Assembly: GCA_030148705.1 (NCBI GenBank)
Contig: JASBSY010000014.1
Coordinates: 248,001-312,000, forward strand
Length of the DNA: 64,000 nt
Reading direction: 5' to 3'
From: Pukyongia sp.
GTDB lineage: Bacteria; Bacteroidota; Bacteroidia; Flavobacteriales; Flavobacteriaceae
Part shown: in pieces, positions 28,337 through 36,693 of the stretch
Layout of the letters: the number at the start of each line of letters is the position of its first letter
Position numbering within the stretch: the stretch's first letter is position 1
The notes under the pieces: model-generated
The model's input: only the letters and a program-made list of their open reading frames with translations
The model's database searches: none
What the model was told of the DNA's origin: nothing
Program-made: the position numbers and the translations under genes

Positions 28337-29768
28337 TTTGGGTCTTCTTAGTTCTGAAAGTAAATGTGCTTTGAGAGCTCATGCGCACCAGAAGTGCGAA
28401 ATTGATCCAAAACCCAAACACTCTAATAGTATCGGTTTTCAGCCAATTGAAATAAAATCCAATCATTGAAATACAGATAACTACAGCCAATAGATAGCGG
28501 TCGTCATTTTTCTTGAGGATTCCAAAAGTGGTAGCCAGAATGGCCGCCAGCAACAGCAAAAATATTCCGGTGCCTATAAGTCCGGTTTCGGCCAGAAACC
28601 TGGTGTAGATGTTGTAACCGGGCGGAAACCTAGGATCGTTTTCGTTGAGATATTTTAATTTAAATTCCCAGTTACCCACCGTAGCCCATTTTGGATACTT
28701 CTTCCTACCTTCATACGCCTGCATCCCATAGCCTACACCCGTGATTGGGTGCTCCTGAAATACGGCATAACTCGCGTACTGTATCCCAAATCGGGATCGG
28801 TTGGAGATACTGTGCTTGCTGTCTCTCACATCGAAAGACGTTATTTTTTCTTGTATGTATGTGGCTATCTCTTTTCCTTTCGCAAATCCTATAACCATCA
28901 TGGCGATAGCACTCAGCGCAATTATCTTTATAAGCAACTGATGGTGTTTGCGCTTTTTAATAAGAAGCATCCCAAAAAGCAGTATTTGTACAAAGATCAC
29001 GATTAGGCCGGCGCGTGAATCGGAAAACATTGCCAATACGATTGTGACCAGGGAAGGGATAAATCGCTTTAAACCTTTTTCAGTAATAACATAACTGAAC
29101 ATCCATCCCGAAACTGTAAAAAGGTAGGTTGCAAGTGCCGGTGCCTCGAATGTCACCGATGAAATCCTGTTAACTCCATAGAAAAGATACACTTCGGTAA
29201 ACGGGAAAAAATTGTAAAACCAAAGAATATTGTACAGGAAACCCATGTTGAACACCAAAATGAGAATTTCAAGAATTCCATAAGAGGTGACAATGATCAT
29301 ACTGTAGAAAAAAACCCGTCTTACCTTGTAGAAAAGGGTTAAATTATCATATCGCCTAAAGACATTAAAATAGGTGAGAAATAATACGATCCCCGATATG
29401 ATTACCACCGAATACTGCCTTATGAATCGTTCGTATCCTGTAATGCCTTTAAAATAATAGTCCTTTATAGTAGGAAGGTTTATTAAGCTGGTGATAAAGA
29501 ACCACGCGAAAAGAAGGAGCAACAGTTGAAATAATATGTTCCTAAAAGGAATTGCTATTTTGCCTGTCAGTGCAGAATGAATCCCGAGGCCAATGGCTGC
29601 CAACGCAAAAAAAATGAAACTTGCTTCCTTGGCATATTCACCCAGAAAATCCAATCCTTTCCATGAGGTGAAAGGAATAAAGAAAATCCCCAAAAACACC
29701 AAAGATGCAATGATCTGTTTTAAGGTGATCGCTTCACTTCTCGATGATATTTCAGTTGATATATTCAA
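28326..29768 (-). CDS. O-antigen ligase/polymerase-type membrane protein (second of two)
   Basis: This is a 480-aa polytopic membrane protein with about 11 helices and a periplasmic loop containing ITGVGYGMQAYEGRKKYPKW and DPRFPPGYNIYTRFLAETGLIGTGIFLLLL. The ETGLIG segment is typical of the Wzy_C domain. With the gene at 24955-26190 it gives the operon a possible polymerase plus ligase pair. Which one does which cannot be told by eye. No ATG precedes the first helix; the start appears to be TTG 29768, 7 bases after the sulfotransferase stop. Confidence 0.87.
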   Translation of the reverse strand: MNISTEISSRSEAITLKQIIASLVFLGIFFIPFTSWKGLDFLGEYAKEASFIFFALAAIGLGIHSALTGKIAIPFRNILFQLLLLLFAWFFITSLINLPTIKDYYFKGITGYERFIRQYSVVIISGIVLFLTYFNVFRRYDNLTLFYKVRRVFFYSMIIVTSYGILEILILVFNMGFLYNILWFYNFFPFTEVYLFYGVNRISSVTFEAPALATYLFTVSGWMFSYVITEKGLKRFIPSLVTIVLAMFSDSRAGLIVIFVQILLFGMLLIKKRKHHQLLIKIIALSAIAMMVIGFAKGKEIATYIQEKITSFDVRDSKHSISNRSRFGIQYASYAVFQEHPITGVGYGMQAYEGRKKYPKWATVGNWEFKLKYLNENDPRFPPGYNIYTRFLAETGLIGTGIFLLLLAAILATTFGILKKNDDRYLLAVVICISMIGFYFNWLKTDTIRVFGFWINFALLVRMSSQSTFTFRTKKTQIDK

Positions 29769-29775
29769 TAAACTG

Positions 29776-30690
29776 TTAGTTATTTATAAAAGATTTGTTC
29801 CAGAGATCGGTTTTTACCCCAAATTCGTTTAACCGCATTACGTCGTCCTTAAAGATCTCAACCAGGTATTTCTCGCTTTTTTCATCAATCTGTGGAGTCT
29901 CCTCCTGAAACCGCTTAATTAACTGAATCTTCGCACGCTTAACATTTGTATTTAAAGGAACTATTCGCTTAACGGCACTTTTAAACTTACTCTGTTTAAA
30001 GATAAAGCTCGTAATCGGGTTCTTTTTGTAAACTCCCCCCGGGTTAAAGTGAGTTTTAATATTATCCGGGGAAAAATCTGGGTTAACGCCTAAATAATCA
30101 TAAATATCCCGAATGTAATCCTGAGGATTTCGAATAAAATCTTCAAATGTAATTAGCCGCACATTATTAAACTCCTTGGTCATACGTTCGATTTTGTCGG
30201 CGTAAAGTGAGTTAAACGTATAGTACCAAAAATCTGAATATTTGTTTGCCCTGCGTTCTTCTTCCTTCATTAGCGCGTCATAAAAAGACAAGGTCTCTCT
30301 ACCTTCACGCAACAAATGCAGGTAATTTGAGTAGGCCCGCTTAATAGGGTCTCTTAATACGATAATAATTTTAACGTCCTCTCCCAACACTTCTTTTATC
30401 TTCGGAATAGCAGATTCGTAGTTCGCATAAGATGGAGATGCATCACCAACAGCAATCTCCTTAGAGGCACGCGAATAACACGCCTTGTACTCTTTAAGCG
30501 TTCCTATGTGGAACTTTTTCACTTCCTTATCATCTTTGCCTTTATTCTGTTGTTGGAGAACATCGTATGTAAAAAAGTGCAGTTCCTTTTGTGCCGGCAT
30601 AAATATTTCCGGATGCTCACTAAAATAGTAATGCAGGGAAGTGGAGCCGCATTTCGGAAAACCGGCTACTAAGAAGTTCGGTAATTTCAT
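29776..30690 (-). CDS. PAPS-dependent sulfotransferase domain protein
   Basis: This 304-aa protein has the 5'-phosphosulfate binding loop GFPKCGSTSLHYYF (residues ~9-22) and the 3'-phosphate binding segment IIVLRDPIKRAYSNYLHLLREG (~115-136). These are the two hallmarks of PAPS-dependent carbohydrate sulfotransferases. It should transfer sulfate from PAPS to a hydroxyl of the sugar chain or its precursor. It is the 16-base neighbour of the Wzz-like gene inside the polysaccharide operon. The glycan may therefore be sulfated, a trait known from marine bacteria. PAPS synthesis genes are not in the window. Confidence 0.88.
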   Translation of the reverse strand: MKLPNFLVAGFPKCGSTSLHYYFSEHPEIFMPAQKELHFFTYDVLQQQNKGKDDKEVKKFHIGTLKEYKACYSRASKEIAVGDASPSYANYESAIPKIKEVLGEDVKIIIVLRDPIKRAYSNYLHLLREGRETLSFYDALMKEEERRANKYSDFWYYTFNSLYADKIERMTKEFNNVRLITFEDFIRNPQDYIRDIYDYLGVNPDFSPDNIKTHFNPGGVYKKNPITSFIFKQSKFKSAVKRIVPLNTNVKRAKIQLIKRFQEETPQIDEKSEKYLVEIFKDDVMRLNEFGVKTDLWNKSFINN

Positions 30691-30705
30691 AACCGTTTTA
30701 GCTGT

Positions 30706-31686
30706 TTACTGTCTTTCCATTGCATATCGCTCTCCCTTCTTGTAGAGACCGTAGAGAACTACGAGAAACACAAAAAACAAGATTAGAAACAGCGGCACAA
30801 TTAGGCGTTTATTATCCCAAAAAGTAAAAGTAAAGTGCAGCTCCGGTGAATTTATAACAGTAACCACATTGTCATACTTAATTAGTTCTTTCCGAAGCAT
30901 TTCATTTTCGGAGATAAGGATGTTCTTCCATTCAATGAGCTGATGCAGATTGTTGTTTTCCTGCGATTTAAAGAATACCTGGCTGGGGTTGGGCTGACTG
31001 TTATTGATCTTGCCTACGTATTCGTCGAAAACCGCATCGATGTTCTCAATACTGGTTTCATTTTGTTTTATGCGATTCGTAGTTTCTGCAATCATCAGTT
31101 CTTTTGTCTGCTGGAAGATCTCATTGCTGTTCAGATAGGCCAAAACCTTATCCACAGTTTCCATACTGCCCTCAGCCGTGGTATAGACGAACATCTTGTG
31201 ATACTTGTATTCGGTATAAAAAACTTCCGAAAGTAAAATGTCTTCCTCAAAATCGCTCTGTGCAAGATACTGTTCAAGATTTCGGTCGTTGCTTTCCGAC
31301 TTCTCCATCAACTCCATGATATTCACGATAGGCTCTATCTCGATGGTTACCAATTCGGGCGTTTCGGGATTAAAACCGTAACGCTTCAGAAACCGACCAT
31401 CACCCTGTTTCATCTTGCGATTTAATAATTCGATTGCATTGTACACATAACTCGAGCTTCCAAAGTTATTCTGTACAATAAGTGTAGCTAATTTGTCCGC
31501 TTTGTGGGCCTTCTGCCAAAAATGACCGGCTATAACACCGCCAATTATCAATATAAGCAGTACGATCCAAAATCTTTTAACGAATTGAACCCCCTTATAG
31601 CCGGATACCAACAGACTGTGGTAACCCTCTTTCATTTTTCTGAAGACCAGGCCTAAATCAATTTCGTCATTGTGTTTATCGGTCAT
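30706..31686 (-). CDS. Wzz-like chain-length determinant protein
   Basis: This 326-aa polysaccharide co-polymerase has membrane helices near both ends (FWIVLLILIIGGVIAGHFW ~40-58 and LIVPLFLILFFVFLVVLYGLY ~295-315). A long periplasmic helical part lies between them (TKELMIAETTNRIKQNETSIENIDAVFDEY). It lacks a C-terminal tyrosine kinase domain and there is no Wza outer-membrane exporter in the operon, which fits O-antigen rather than capsule-type control. The sequence is divergent, so the family call rests largely on topology and position. Confidence 0.75.
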   Translation of the reverse strand: MTDKHNDEIDLGLVFRKMKEGYHSLLVSGYKGVQFVKRFWIVLLILIIGGVIAGHFWQKAHKADKLATLIVQNNFGSSSYVYNAIELLNRKMKQGDGRFLKRYGFNPETPELVTIEIEPIVNIMELMEKSESNDRNLEQYLAQSDFEEDILLSEVFYTEYKYHKMFVYTTAEGSMETVDKVLAYLNSNEIFQQTKELMIAETTNRIKQNETSIENIDAVFDEYVGKINNSQPNPSQVFFKSQENNNLHQLIEWKNILISENEMLRKELIKYDNVVTVINSPELHFTFTFWDNKRLIVPLFLILFFVFLVVLYGLYKKGERYAMERQ

Positions 31687-31696
31687 ATTCTATAAT

Positions 31697-32548
31697 TTAA
31701 TCGTTGGTTAATATCGTTTTCAGGCTGTCTCGCCAGTGTATTATCTCTATATCAAACTCGTTTCTTACCTTTTTGGTATCCAGCACACTGTATTGAGGCC
31801 TCGCTGCAAAAGTACGGTAATGCTCGGTTTTGGCAAGTTTAGTTTTTTTTATTTGATCGGTCTCCTCCAGGATTGCTTTTGCAAAATCGTACCAAGTGGC
31901 TTCTCCCGCGTTACTGAAGTGATATATGCCATATTGCCGACTGTTTGAATCTGCACATTTCAGCAACAGCTGCGCCAGGTCATTGGCATTGGTAGGGGTT
32001 CCGGTTTGCTCGGTGGTGATGGTAAGTGGGTTTCCCCCACCAGCATGCTTCTGAATTGTTTTTAAAAAATTATGCCCGTACTCCGAGTACAACCAGGAAG
32101 TCCTGAAAATAAAATGCCGTGGACAAACGGCAGCAATCTCTTTCTCCCCGGCTAATTTCGATTCCCCGTACACATTCAAAGGGTTAGGACCATCGGTTTC
32201 CACATAAGGACTTCGTTTTTTCCCATCGAATACATAATCGGTTGAAATATGAATTAGAAGCGTGTTGGTTTCCGCACAGTGTTTTGCAAGCCTGCCCGCA
32301 GCCGAGGCATTCACTTCAAAGGCTTTATCCCGCTCCGATTCTGCCTTTTCAACATTGGTATATGCGGCCGTGTTTATGCATACATCAAAATTGTGTAATT
32401 CAAAGAACTTGCGAACCGCCTCCTCGTTTTCAAGGTTGAGCGTGTCCTTATCGCTGTACGACAGTTCTAATTCCGGATAATTTGAGGTCGCGGCCCTAAT
32501 ACACTGTGCTAATTGACCGTTCGCCCCCGTAACCAGTGCTTTCTTCAT
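31697..32548 (-). CDS. rfbD: dTDP-4-dehydrorhamnose reductase
   Basis: This enzyme performs the final step of dTDP-L-rhamnose synthesis, NAD(P)H reduction of dTDP-4-keto-L-rhamnose. The ~283-aa SDR protein starts MKKALVTGANGQLAQCIR and shows NTAAYTNVEKAESERDKAFEVNA, STDYVFDG and the catalytic YGESKLAGE. The track start (32623) is inside rfbC; ATG 32548 overlaps the rfbC TGA as ATGA and gives the correct N-terminus. It completes the rhamnose set with rfbB, rfbA and rfbC. Confidence 0.95.
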   Translation of the reverse strand: MKKALVTGANGQLAQCIRAATSNYPELELSYSDKDTLNLENEEAVRKFFELHNFDVCINTAAYTNVEKAESERDKAFEVNASAAGRLAKHCAETNTLLIHISTDYVFDGKKRSPYVETDGPNPLNVYGESKLAGEKEIAAVCPRHFIFRTSWLYSEYGHNFLKTIQKHAGGGNPLTITTEQTGTPTNANDLAQLLLKCADSNSRQYGIYHFSNAGEATWYDFAKAILEETDQIKKTKLAKTEHYRTFAARPQYSVLDTKKVRNEFDIEIIHWRDSLKTILTND

Positions 32549-33090
32549 GAAGTAATATTCTCGAATCCCGGTAACTGCAGGTCTTTTTCTGAAATAATAA
32601 AATTCTCTTTCGGAAGATGCCAATCCAGGGATAAGGTTGCGTCGTTATAGATAATTCCGCTCTCGGAAGCCTTGTCGTAAAAATTATCGCACTTATATGC
32701 GAAAATTGAAGTTTTTGAAAGCGTTATAAAGCCATGTGCGAATCCACGAGGGACAAACAATTGCAAATGATTACGGTCATTAAGTTCAATACTGAAGGAT
32801 TTTCCGAAGGTATCCGAATCTTTGCGAATATCCACCACTATATCCAGTACGCTCCCCTGAACCACACGAACAAGTTTGGCCTGTGCCATAGCTCCCTCCT
32901 GGAAATGCAGGCCCCGAAGGACACCATAGGTCGACATAGACTGGTTGTCCTGGACAAAGTTAATATCCAGCCCGGTGAGATTCTTAAAATTCCGCTCGTT
33001 ATAAGATTCGTAGAAAATTCCCCGCTCGTCCTCGAAGACGTCGGGTTTAATGATAAAACAATCTTTTAATGGCGTTGATAGTTTTTCCAA
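32545..33090 (-). CDS. rfbC: dTDP-4-dehydrorhamnose 3,5-epimerase
   Basis: This 181-aa cupin-type epimerase inverts C3 and C5 of dTDP-4-keto-6-deoxyglucose. It has FEDERGIFYESYNERNF (~17), NQSMSTYGVLRGLHFQ (~49, containing the catalytic His in LRGLHFQ), GSVLDIVVDIRKDSDTFG and LFVPRGFAHGFITLS. The start codon appears to be TTG at 33090 (MEKLSTPLKDCFIIKPDVF matches the family N-terminus); no ATG is available. It is 2 bases from rfbA and overlaps rfbD by 4. Confidence 0.96.
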   Translation of the reverse strand: MEKLSTPLKDCFIIKPDVFEDERGIFYESYNERNFKNLTGLDINFVQDNQSMSTYGVLRGLHFQEGAMAQAKLVRVVQGSVLDIVVDIRKDSDTFGKSFSIELNDRNHLQLFVPRGFAHGFITLSKTSIFAYKCDNFYDKASESGIIYNDATLSLDWHLPKENFIISEKDLQLPGFENITS

Positions 33091-33092
33091 AA

Positions 33093-33950
33093 TCAGTCTA
33101 ATTGTAGCAGGTGTTTTCCGTATCCGCTCTTTAACAAAGGCTTTGCCAACTCATGAAGTTGTGATTTATCTATATATCCCATCTCATATGCCGCCTCTTC
33201 TATGGAGCCAATCTTCAGGCCCTGGCGTTCCTCGATCACTTCCACAAACTGGGCAGCCTGCATTAGGGAGGCAAATGTTCCTGTATCCAGCCATGCTGTA
33301 CCCTTATCCAATATACTTACACTTAATCGACCTTGCTTAAGGTAGGCGTTATTTACATCTGTTATTTCCAATTCGCCCCGCGCACTGGGTTTTATGCCAG
33401 CTGCAATATCGACCACAGAATTGTCGTAGAAATAAATTCCCGGAACCGCATAGTTCGACTTGGGCTTAGAAGGTTTCTCTTCTATTGACAGGGCCTTACC
33501 CTGTTTATCGAATTCAACAACTCCGTAACGCTCCGGATCGAGAACGTGATACGCATAAATGATACCTCCAACGGGGTCGCTGTTAGCCTGCAGCAATTCT
33601 TTCAAACCCGAGCCATAGAAGATGTTATCGCCCAGTATGAGGGCCACCTTATCACTTCCTATGAAGTCTCGCCCTATGATAAATGCTTCGGCCAGGCCCC
33701 TGGGCTCATGCTGAACGGCATACTCGAACCGACAGCCGTACTGTTTCCCATCTCCCAATAATTTTTCAAACAAAGGAAGGTCCTGGGGGGTGGAAATGAC
33801 AAGAATTTCCCGGATTCCCGCATACATCAGGGTAGATAAGGGATAATAAATCATCGGCTTGTCATACACCGGCATAAGTTGCTTACTCACTGCCAGGGTT
33901 ATAGGGTGTAATCGGGTGCCGGAGCCTCCGGCCAGAATGATTCCTTTCAT
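33093..33950 (-). CDS. rfbA: Glucose-1-phosphate thymidylyltransferase
   Basis: This enzyme makes dTDP-glucose from dTTP and glucose-1-phosphate. The 285-aa protein begins [39 protein letters not shown], an almost invariant RmlA start, and has [13 protein letters not shown] (~107), [30 protein letters not shown] and [10 protein letters not shown]. It is 17 bases downstream of rfbB and is distinct from the nucleotidyltransferase at 230-1246. Confidence 0.97.
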   Translation of the reverse strand: MKGIILAGGSGTRLHPITLAVSKQLMPVYDKPMIYYPLSTLMYAGIREILVISTPQDLPLFEKLLGDGKQYGCRFEYAVQHEPRGLAEAFIIGRDFIGSDKVALILGDNIFYGSGLKELLQANSDPVGGIIYAYHVLDPERYGVVEFDKQGKALSIEEKPSKPKSNYAVPGIYFYDNSVVDIAAGIKPSARGELEITDVNNAYLKQGRLSVSILDKGTAWLDTGTFASLMQAAQFVEVIEERQGLKIGSIEEAAYEMGYIDKSQLHELAKPLLKSGYGKHLLQLD

Positions 33951-33967
33951 CGGTTGAAGTTCATTAA

Positions 33968-34984
33968 TTAAAGTCGCTCCTTATTGGCTAAATACCAGTC
34001 TATAGTTTTGTCAATCCCGGACTCGAAGGTTTCCTCTGCCCGCCAACCCAGATCAGTCTCGATCTTGGAAGCATCGATTGCATAACGAAAATCATGACCC
34101 GGCCTGTCTGTAACAAAGGTAATCTGATCTCTATAAGAACCCGTTTTAGGTTGCTTTCTATCAAGGATGTCACAGATAGTTTCAGCAATATACAGGTTTT
34201 GACGTTCATTTCGCCCTCCGATATTGTAGGTTTCGCCCAGCTCACCTTTTTCCAAAGCCAGTCTGATTCCCCTACAATGATCACGAACATAGAGCCAGTC
34301 TCTTACATTGCTGCCATCTCCGTAAATTGGTATCGGATTTCCCCCTATGGCTTTCCTGATTATAGTAGGGATTAGTTTTTCCTTATGCTGATTTGGCCCG
34401 TAGTTATTGGAACAATTGGTCGTTACCACCGGTAAGCCATACGTATGGAAAAAGCTTCTAACAATAAAGTCTGAAGACGCCTTCGACGCACTGTAAGGAC
34501 TGTTTGGAGCATACGGAGTCTGTTCGGTAAACAGCCCTGTCTCACCAAGGGTGCCATACACTTCATCGGTAGAGATATGTAGAAATCTCGCGTTCGAAAA
34601 TTCATCCTTAAGTTTTCCCGGGCCATCCATCCAGGTCTTATAAGCCGCCTGAAGTAGGTTAAAAGTCCCTACTATATTCGTTTGGATAAACGCAGCCGGA
34701 CCCGATATAGAATTGTCAACATGCGATTCGGCCGCAAAATGAACCACGCGGGTAAACTTATGTGTTTGGAACAAGTCTTCCACTAAACCGGCATCACAGA
34801 TGTCTCCCTCAATAAAATGATAGTTCTTATACGAGGAAGCAGCCTCCAGATTCCGCAAATCTCCGGCATATGTTAGCTTGTCCAGTACGAAAATCTCATC
34901 AGAAGTCGATTCTAACAAATAATCGACATAATTGGAGCCAATAAACCCGGCACCGCCGGTAATCAGTACATTACTATTCTTCAA
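33968..34984 (-). CDS. rfbB: dTDP-glucose 4,6-dehydratase
   Basis: This 338-aa SDR enzyme forms dTDP-4-keto-6-deoxyglucose. It has [20 protein letters not shown] (5-24), [35 protein letters not shown] (~132), the catalytic [10 protein letters not shown] (~158) and [17 protein letters not shown]. The start is TTG at 34984, two bases after the stop of the upstream 560-aa gene; no ATG is present near the conserved N-terminus. Confidence 0.97.
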   Translation of the reverse strand: MKNSNVLITGGAGFIGSNYVDYLLESTSDEIFVLDKLTYAGDLRNLEAASSYKNYHFIEGDICDAGLVEDLFQTHKFTRVVHFAAESHVDNSISGPAAFIQTNIVGTFNLLQAAYKTWMDGPGKLKDEFSNARFLHISTDEVYGTLGETGLFTEQTPYAPNSPYSASKASSDFIVRSFFHTYGLPVVTTNCSNNYGPNQHKEKLIPTIIRKAIGGNPIPIYGDGSNVRDWLYVRDHCRGIRLALEKGELGETYNIGGRNERQNLYIAETICDILDRKQPKTGSYRDQITFVTDRPGHDFRYAIDASKIETDLGWRAEETFESGIDKTIDWYLANKERL

Positions 34985-34986
34985 AA

Positions 34987-36669
34987 TTAATTTTTAGGTT
35001 CATCTAAAATCTGTTTTAACATTTTTTCGGTGATGGCGTATGTAGGTTTCACCCCTGTTGTGCCTAATCCGCCTGAGGCCAATGTACTTCCGCTTTCCAA
35101 CGGATTATCGGAAGCATAATAGGCATATCTCACAGCAATTTTCGGGCTAATACTGCCTCTTATCCTGGAGGCCGACTGTATGGCCTTCTGATAGTGTGCC
35201 CCTTCCATTTCCAAACCAATCACATTCCAGGTAGAGGTGTTGAAAAACCTAAGGATATCGCGGTTCTGTAAGGAAGTTCCCAATACCGTGATCATGGTCC
35301 CCGAACAGACCTTCAAATCCACATCGTTAAAATCGGCCTTCTTCAGTTTATTCTTAAATGGGTAATTATCTGCTGTTCCCTCAAATACATGCGCATTCGG
35401 GATCATTATATCTCCTTTCTGCCCGTTTAAGATACCTGCTTTACCCATGATGGAAATTGAAACGATATTCAAATAATCTCTATTCCCTTCAGCTAAATAA
35501 GGCTTTAACAGCTCATCCATGGTCTCATAGGCCTGCTCTCCAAACGCATAATCCATTACGATGATCACAGGTTTGTCGGCATCGGCCACATCTCCCTGAA
35601 ATTCATAAAACTGTGCTGTGTCGAAGATTTGGACATCGATGTTCGTCCCGGAAGCATCCTCGATAAATTGCATTCCGTTGGCCAGAGCCTTTTTCCACAC
35701 CTTTTGCTGAAGTTTTAAGCTTGTGGAAAGGCTTAGTTTCTTATAAATATCCAGATCGGATAGATCCTTGAATTCAGTCCCAAGTGCCTTTCTCGCAAAC
35801 AAGCTGTTGAGCACGCTGTGCATATTGGCACTTATGATATGGAGGGGTCTATCCATGAAATCTGCATCTTTCAATGCCTTTTTTACCCGCAGTGCCCACT
35901 GCTCGCCGTGAATATGATGGCCCAGGCGTTCCCTGAGCACCGGACTGAAAGTAATTATACGCTTGTTCTCCTCAAGCACCTCTTCAATGGCCAGCTTCCC
36001 CAGATAGTAAATGATATTGAGGAAGCGGTTCTTAATATGCGGCGATTCGAAGTGAGGATAGATCTGGTTTACCTCTTCAAAGGTTCTACCCAGGAAATTC
36101 GCGGTGTGCGTAAGTGCTATTTCTTTGTCTTTCTGACTGAGATCCCGTTTTACCAATACGGCCTCTTCGAGTTTCTTCCAGTCTCTGATCACATCTCCTT
36201 CATCGTTTATCACGACCTGTTTCATGATCTTGTGCGATTCTATGTAAAGAAAGGTGAGGTGGGTAAGTATGTCGTAAATTTCCGAGCGACCCCTTGTAAT
36301 CTCTATGTTCATCTGCTCTTCATCTATACGATAGCAGTTTCGGCGGCGTTTGGGAGGGATAATCGGCTTAAAATGTGAGTTTTTATACCCTTCATCACTG
36401 GTGAGATTAATATACCTGCATTCTTCAATTCCGTAAGGTAATCGGTCTATTACGTAGAGCAACCCTTCCAGTTCGATCTTTTCGTCTGAAATAGACCCAT
36501 AGATCTCCGGACTAAGAATTAGCAGGGATTCGCGCAGGGTTTCCCCGGAAATACCCATTGGCTTGTAAAACCCACGGTTAAAGAGGTGGCGCATGGTAAT
36601 ATACATACGCTCTATGGCGCCGGAACTTTCCTGTGCCCTGGTTCTTTTATGTGATGCTGTTGGTCTCAT
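34987..36669 (-). CDS. 560-aa protein of unknown function (DUF6909-like) with nucleoside-phosphorylase-like C-terminus
   Basis: This is a soluble protein without signal or membrane segments. I recognise it only as a conserved Flavobacteriia family (DUF6909 from memory). Residues ~360-540 carry motifs resembling the PNP/UDP phosphorylase and nucleosidase fold: VSISIMGKAGILNGQKGDIMIPNAHVFEG, then a strand run and GLEMEGAHYQKAI, which resembles the DMEGAA ribose-binding motif. The N-terminal ~350 residues are helical and unassigned. It is the first gene of the polysaccharide operon, 2 bases before rfbB. A TATCTTTG box ends 7 bases upstream of the ATG, so the transcript would be nearly leaderless or translation may start later at ATG 36606. 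Confidence 0.75.
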   Translation of the reverse strand: MRPTASHKRTRAQESSGAIERMYITMRHLFNRGFYKPMGISGETLRESLLILSPEIYGSISDEKIELEGLLYVIDRLPYGIEECRYINLTSDEGYKNSHFKPIIPPKRRRNCYRIDEEQMNIEITRGRSEIYDILTHLTFLYIESHKIMKQVVINDEGDVIRDWKKLEEAVLVKRDLSQKDKEIALTHTANFLGRTFEEVNQIYPHFESPHIKNRFLNIIYYLGKLAIEEVLEENKRIITFSPVLRERLGHHIHGEQWALRVKKALKDADFMDRPLHIISANMHSVLNSLFARKALGTEFKDLSDLDIYKKLSLSTSLKLQQKVWKKALANGMQFIEDASGTNIDVQIFDTAQFYEFQGDVADADKPVIIVMDYAFGEQAYETMDELLKPYLAEGNRDYLNIVSISIMGKAGILNGQKGDIMIPNAHVFEGTADNYPFKNKLKKADFNDVDLKVCSGTMITVLGTSLQNRDILRFFNTSTWNVIGLEMEGAHYQKAIQSASRIRGSISPKIAVRYAYYASDNPLESGSTLASGGLGTTGVKPTYAITEKMLKQILDEPKN

Positions 36670-36676
36670 TGGAGTG

Positions 36677-36684
36677 CAAAGATA
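36677..36684 (-). promoter_or_regulatory. -7 box (TATCTTTG) before the polysaccharide operon
   Basis: This is an exact TAnnTTTG match on the minus strand in the 24-base gap between the GH3 gene and the 560-aa gene. The nearest upstream TTG is 27 bases away, longer than usual, so promoter strength is uncertain. Confidence 0.4.
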
Positions 36685-36693
36685 GCACTAATT

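Noticed and set aside
24955-31686. Possible recently acquired genomic island
   Set aside because: The polysaccharide genes look more AT-rich than neighbours, but no integrase, transposase, tRNA junction or direct repeats flank them; AT-rich Wzx/Wzy genes are normal in such loci.
35818-36378. 186-aa ORF on the plus strand
   Set aside because: It is antisense within the 560-aa head gene of the polysaccharide operon, and its sequence has no domain pattern or promoter.
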